A DNA stretch of 64,000 nt from Tachypleus tridentatus (taxonomy: Eukaryota; Arthropoda; Merostomata; Xiphosura; Limulidae), in NCBI RefSeq assembly GCF_004210375.1, contig NC_134834.1, positions 145,051,009 to 145,115,008 on the forward strand, written 5' to 3'. Below the pieces are notes generated by a model. The model made no database searches and was not told the origin of the DNA. It was given only the letters and a program-made list of their open reading frames with translations. Shown here one piece after another: positions 39,301-45,300 of the stretch. The position numbers were made by a program, and so were the translations under genes. How positions within the stretch are numbered: the stretch's first letter is position 1; every line of letters starts with the position of its first letter.

Positions 39301-42300
39301 GTTTTTGTGCTTGTTCTAGTTCTCAAACTATAACTTTTAGTATAGGAAGTATATCTTCACAAAATATTGCAGATACCACTGCACAACAATTTTTTTTGAA
39401 AAGTTTTGCTTCATGAAAAGTTTTTGCTGATTGTGACAGGTACCTGGTGGGTATGCACAAATATAGTTTTGGTTTTGCTTCATCACGTAGGAACTCTGAG
39501 AAATAGACAGTTAACTGTTTACCAGCAATAATGTATTTAATTGCATTTATGTTTTTAATATGCTATTAAGTTCAACATAATTAAAAGTGTTTTGCTCCTG
39601 ATTTTCGTTTGTATTCAATGTCCGGTGCATCACGTTGCAGAGTCCAACAGTAGTCAGCAAGCATTGACGGATTTCAGTTGCCCTGATATTGTTTTTCCAT
39701 TGTAGCAATGTCCTGGTGAAACTGAAGATTTCGATGAAAAGGTACATGATGGGCAAATTTGGATATGATTTTCGTGATCAGAAGCCAAAAATCTATAAGG
39801 AACACCCAACAGTGTTCAAGAAGCAAAACCTTTGTTGTGCAGTGTAATCAGTAAACATTAGAAGGCTTTAGTACACAAACTACCAGATTTGTCTATCAGG
39901 TTTTATGATTTTTTTAAAATAATGATTTGTTTGTGCACTGTTTTTCTTTTCAAATGTTGACTGTCCATGTGAAAAGTAATTTTGATTTAAAGATTAAAAA
40001 TAGTGTTAAGCATAAGAAAATTTTCATATTTTACATGTGAAATATTTATCATTTTCAGATAATGATCAAACATTTTTTTATAACAAAAAAATTAGAAAAT
40101 AGATATAAGTTGTTTTTTTTGTTCTAGAATGACTACATATTATAACAAGAAACCACAAATATTTAGTCTAAATAGCCTTAATCTTTTCACATTGACCTTT
40201 CAGCCATGTTTAACTAACATTACAGATGTTGCAATGATGAGATGTACATGCTCTCATATCATCACATCCAATGGCATAAAAATGGCTCTTATAAAGTGAA
40301 TTGTCTTTTGTCTATTCTAAGCCAATGTTTTGTAAAATACAGTCACATTTTGGTTATAATACCTTATATATACACACACATATTGTTATTATTTACAAAT
40401 AAGTTCTTAAATTTGAGATATTTTTTAAAACATGTTATAGTAAATAAAGAAATATTTGAATTTTTTTCCAACCTACAAACTTTGCAGTTGTTTACCACTT
40501 GCTGCAATTTTGCACGTAGAGGCTGTACAAAAAAATTTTTTTTAGGTTTCCTTATATGCATTTGAAGTAACCAAATATTTTATGTCACTTTATCAATATT
40601 GTAGAATTCCACTGTAACTTATCAGGTATAGTAACTAAACTGTATTTCAGTACAAATATTTGAACAAAGTATTTAAAAACGAATATTGTTTTTTTGACAA
40701 CATCCTTTGGCAATTAAAAATAAAGATGTGATTTAGGGAACTTCCAATCTTCTAGAGACTGAGAAAACTACCAGGATGATATTCTGAGCTTTCAGTTGGT
40801 TATTCACACCTTGTGGATAGAAGTAGGTATACATAAGCATTTCCAAAAGAATGGAAAGAGTTGGGTAGAGCCACTGTGTTGATTTACTATATGTAGAGAT
40901 ATCTCAGCAAAAAGAAAGGATAGGAGGTTCTTATGTTATATATTAGAATGTCAGTTTTGGTAATTTGACTGTCTAATTGGTGAAACACGAAACACAATAG
41001 TTTTTATTTGAACATCACAAACATACAAGCTGAACCAAAGTTGCATTCAACATAACCATGTGATATGCAAAAATCAGTGTTTAGGAATTTGGTTTTAATA
41101 TTTAGTTTTGAATTGAGAAATTAATTAATAAATAATAATATAATTATACTGTGGAATTTGATACCAAACTTATTGACATAAATTCATAAAATAGTAGTTC
41201 AATAAAATCTTTAATGTAAATTTACAAATGTGATGACATGACCTTTGAATCCTGATCATAGGAAGACCCATAATGAGATGGTTAAATTATGTTGGATTGA
41301 AAGCTACATCAGGTAATGTTAATTACATTTAGTAAGTAGGGTATATAATGTGGTTAACAAAGATCATGTAACGTGACAATGGTATAAATGGTGATTCTAT
41401 TTTGAAAAATGGAGTTCTAAAGAACTGTTAAGTGTTTTTTCATTTTTCTTTATTTATTTATTGTAACCATGGTAAATACTGTATTGTCAAAGTAAAACAT
41501 GAAAAGGGGCCAAGAAATGTCCAATGGTTAGTGTACTGGACTTGTAAGTTTGAGGTACCCTAGTTTGTGTTAATTGCTCCTAGAAAAAAAATTCAAACTC
41601 CCAGGTTAGGGTTATGGTACATGCAAGAGTAGCCCTGAGTTGGCTAAATTAGCTGCATGTGTGCTAGTCAGGAACTGGTAGCGATCAAATAGCTTTGTTG
41701 TATAAAATTAAAACAACAGTAATAACAAGAAGCAAAAGCAATGATCAGTGATGTTGAAAATGACCAGATATATAAAATAAAATTTTTCTAAGATGAACAG
41801 AGACATTTTATCAAGACAACTGGTATGGGTATTAAAAATTTTATTAGAATAAAGAAGAGAACAACGTTTCAACTTTATTTTAATAAAAGTTTCAATACCT
41901 ATACCAGCCATCTTGAGATACATTGTTACTTCAAGTTGGTTTCTCATCATCACAAGAGACATTTTTAATGTGTTTGAAACAGTTACAACCAAATTTTTTA
42001 AATTTTACAGTTTGAGCAGTGGTAAAAGTACTAAATCAAATTATTTGAACTTTTTAAAACCTAACTTAGACATTATTTAGTAAATTTTATGTATGATTTT
42101 ATATGTATGCACAGTAATAAGGCAAGAAATTCAGATGTGTGAGTATCCAATTGTCTTACCGTGAAAAAAAGTTTTTGTGACACCGTGAGGTAAATACACT
42201 TGTTGCACCAAAAACCATAAATATCAAGCTGGATAAATCCAATTGCCACATCCAAAGGGTTAAGTTTTATTTAAATCATTATTTTTTTTTGAAACATTGA

Positions 42301-45300
42301 GTATGAAAATTAAATTTTTTTTCTCTCTGTTTTGCAGGATCAAGACATGCTTATAGGTGAACTGAGGCATAATAGATTTTTTGATGTATTTGAATACAAT
42401 GGTCTTATGAAATTGTGGGGTTGTTTCTTGTGCAACCATCCTGACCGTGCTCTGGACTTTTTACAAGACAATGAACCAGTCATTGAGGTAAGAATTGGCA
42501 TTTCCAGGAGAAAGGATAATCACAAATCCAAAAAATATGAACACTTGTAGATCAAGGTAATAAAAAATTACAAAATATATGTTATATGTATATATTTAAT
42601 CACAAATATACTACTGTCAATTCAGCAGATAGGTAACATGTTCAGATAATATGAAGTTTCTCTCAAACATTTTTGTGAGGATTGGTATTGGATGCAAAGT
42701 TTTTTTTATTATTGTGTCTGGTAAATTGTAAAGTACAAAATTAAAGGTATGTCAAAAAATATAATGCTTGAAAGGATCCTGCCATATAAATTGTAAAATA
42801 AGTTTGAAATGAATAAAACATTTTTATTAGAAAAAAGTACAATGTTTTTATCAATCATTGAAGAAAGAACTGATAATTTAAAATTGTGATTTCTGTGCAT
42901 CAGTTTTGATAAAAAAAATAGTAGTGAATGAATAAATATATTTTTACTTTGAAAATGAAGTACATAGAAAAGTTAAGTAAAAGAGCACTTTATGTGCAGA
43001 TATTTAGGTAAGCTTACACTTTGTTTTAAGGTAGTCCATGTGTGATCAGAATGTTTTACATTTCACTAAGAAAAAAGTTTACTTTTCATGTAAAATGTAA
43101 AAAATGTTGTACATAAGTTAAAGAACAGTAGATTTATGTCAATTATGCAGGTTTCATGGAGAATGGATGCTTTTTATTGGTTTATGTAGTATTTAGCATA
43201 TCCCAGGGAGCATTTCATATGAGAAATAAACAGGGATGGTGTTCAAATGAAAACAGTTGTTGTTGTTATGAACATTTAGTGTAATATAGTTCTATTGCTG
43301 CTGTATAGGTATAGTGATAAACCACATATTATTGCTCAATTTCTGTAATACATATGATATTCTTATAATTATAAAGGTCCCTTTATGTTGGGATTTCAAA
43401 GATAACTAGGTTATCTTTGTCAAAGCTCACTTTTTGCTATATCTTATGTTCCTGTCATAGTGTGTCTGTGTTACTGTACGATTTTAGCCTTCAGGTGTTT
43501 ATGTATTTCAACCTGCACATTGTGTGACATTTATATACGTTCTTTTTCTGTAGTACTTTTACCATTCAACCTTTTGTATTTTCATGAAGAATATTAGGGC
43601 CAGAAACTGCTAGCAGCAAACGCAAACAATAACTGTTCTTCTGACTTTTTCTGCATTGCTTAATTGTGTATCTTATTGCTAAAGGACAGTTTTCCTATTA
43701 TCACAGGGTCATTCCAGCAAACTTAAGACTCATGAGAGGGGTGAAAAGAGATTGGGCAATCTTTGATGACTGCTGGTTTGATAATTTTTAATTCAATATT
43801 TAATTGTTTAATTATCCTACATAAATAACTACCATAGGAAACTAAAATGGCCATCAGTAAGGATGCTCAACTGATTATCTAAGGTAGAGTTATCATAAAG
43901 GTTTTTTTTTGTGGTCTTTCTGTGACTCGTAATTCAGATTGTTATTAATTGTAATTTAATGGAGATTATTAACAACTTCCCTGATAAAAGACATTATGTA
44001 AATGAGATGTTGCATCATTTAAATTTGTTATAATTATAGTAAACACAGAACTTTATGATAGTAAACTTACTGTCCACTCCATTCTTACTAAAAATTAATC
44101 TTAAAATTTGATGCCAGTCTTCTATGCTGTGAAGAAAGTAGTCAGAATAAAAGATTTGGTGTTGAACTGAAAGTAGGTTTTTGATTTAATTTTAGTGAGG
44201 AAAACTTCAAACTTTTAATAGCTTTATAATAGTTTGGGTATATATGAGGATATATAATAGGGTATACCTTTAACGTGTGTGTTTAGCACTTAGTTTAATG
44301 AACGTTTTTGGTTTTTTTAAATTAACTGTGTGTAACTATTCTGTAGGATGCCTGAAAAAAAGGATGTTCCAGATGGAACTGAATTATTCAAAAAGTCTTA
44401 TTAATTGGTTATAAAATAAATTGTACAATCCATCTTTACTGCAATGTCTTCATAATAATAATAATAAAAGTAATTGGTAAGAATCATTTACATGGGACAA
44501 TAAAGAAAGTCAAAGCACGTTCAAAGCTCCAAAAAATGTTTTGTATAAAACAGGAAATGCATGGTAATGTGAATTGAAGCACGTGTGTTTGTTATGGTAA
44601 CCAAATAACACCCATTATAACTAACTTGAGTTAAACCATTTATTCTAATGGAGTACAGTAGCCTATCATGTGTGTGTTACAACTGTATTAAGTTTTATTG
44701 GCACAGTTAGAGTAGAGTTCTCAGCCCCTTTGTTTAAGTCATATAGTGTAGGCAATATGTACTTAAAACAATAGACCATTAAAGTGACTGTAATTTTTTG
44801 TAAGTAATATTTAGTGATGAATAACAATCATATGATGTAACACAAACTGATTTATTGTGTTATTTTACTGTTTTTTTGGAGGGAGGATAAGGAAGTCTAT
44901 TAATTAGCTAAAGGACTCCAAACATTTAGTTTTGGAAGCTTTGCAGACTTTAAGAATTTAGAGTCTATGTCTCATGCTATGTGCTGTTATTTACTCCCTT
45001 GTATTACTGTGTAAAGGTCATAGCAAGTTGTTTGTTTCACTTTTCTTATAACTAGTTTATAAGGCACTTGTTTTAATTCTGGAGATTTTCAGGTACTGGA
45101 TAACTATTTATATATAAAATATTTAGGGACAGCTCAAAGAAAAGAAAGCTAAATGGAAAATCTTTCGTCGTTGGAGAACTCGCTATTTTACTTTATCTGG
45201 AGCCCACTTGTCTTATCGTGGTTCAGTAAGTATTAATTAATAAGGGAAAAGTATTTTTTATTAACTCTGCAAAACTGTTGATAAACTTAATACCTGTCAC

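Larger units (their letters stand above)
38685..42337 (+). other. intron 13 of melted (3,653 bp)
   Basis: A GT-AG intron. It carries a repeat-family coding fragment (39590-39745), a SINE-like copy (41506-41713) and a palindromic Penelope-type terminus (41800-41957). The rest is AT-rich. Confidence 0.82.
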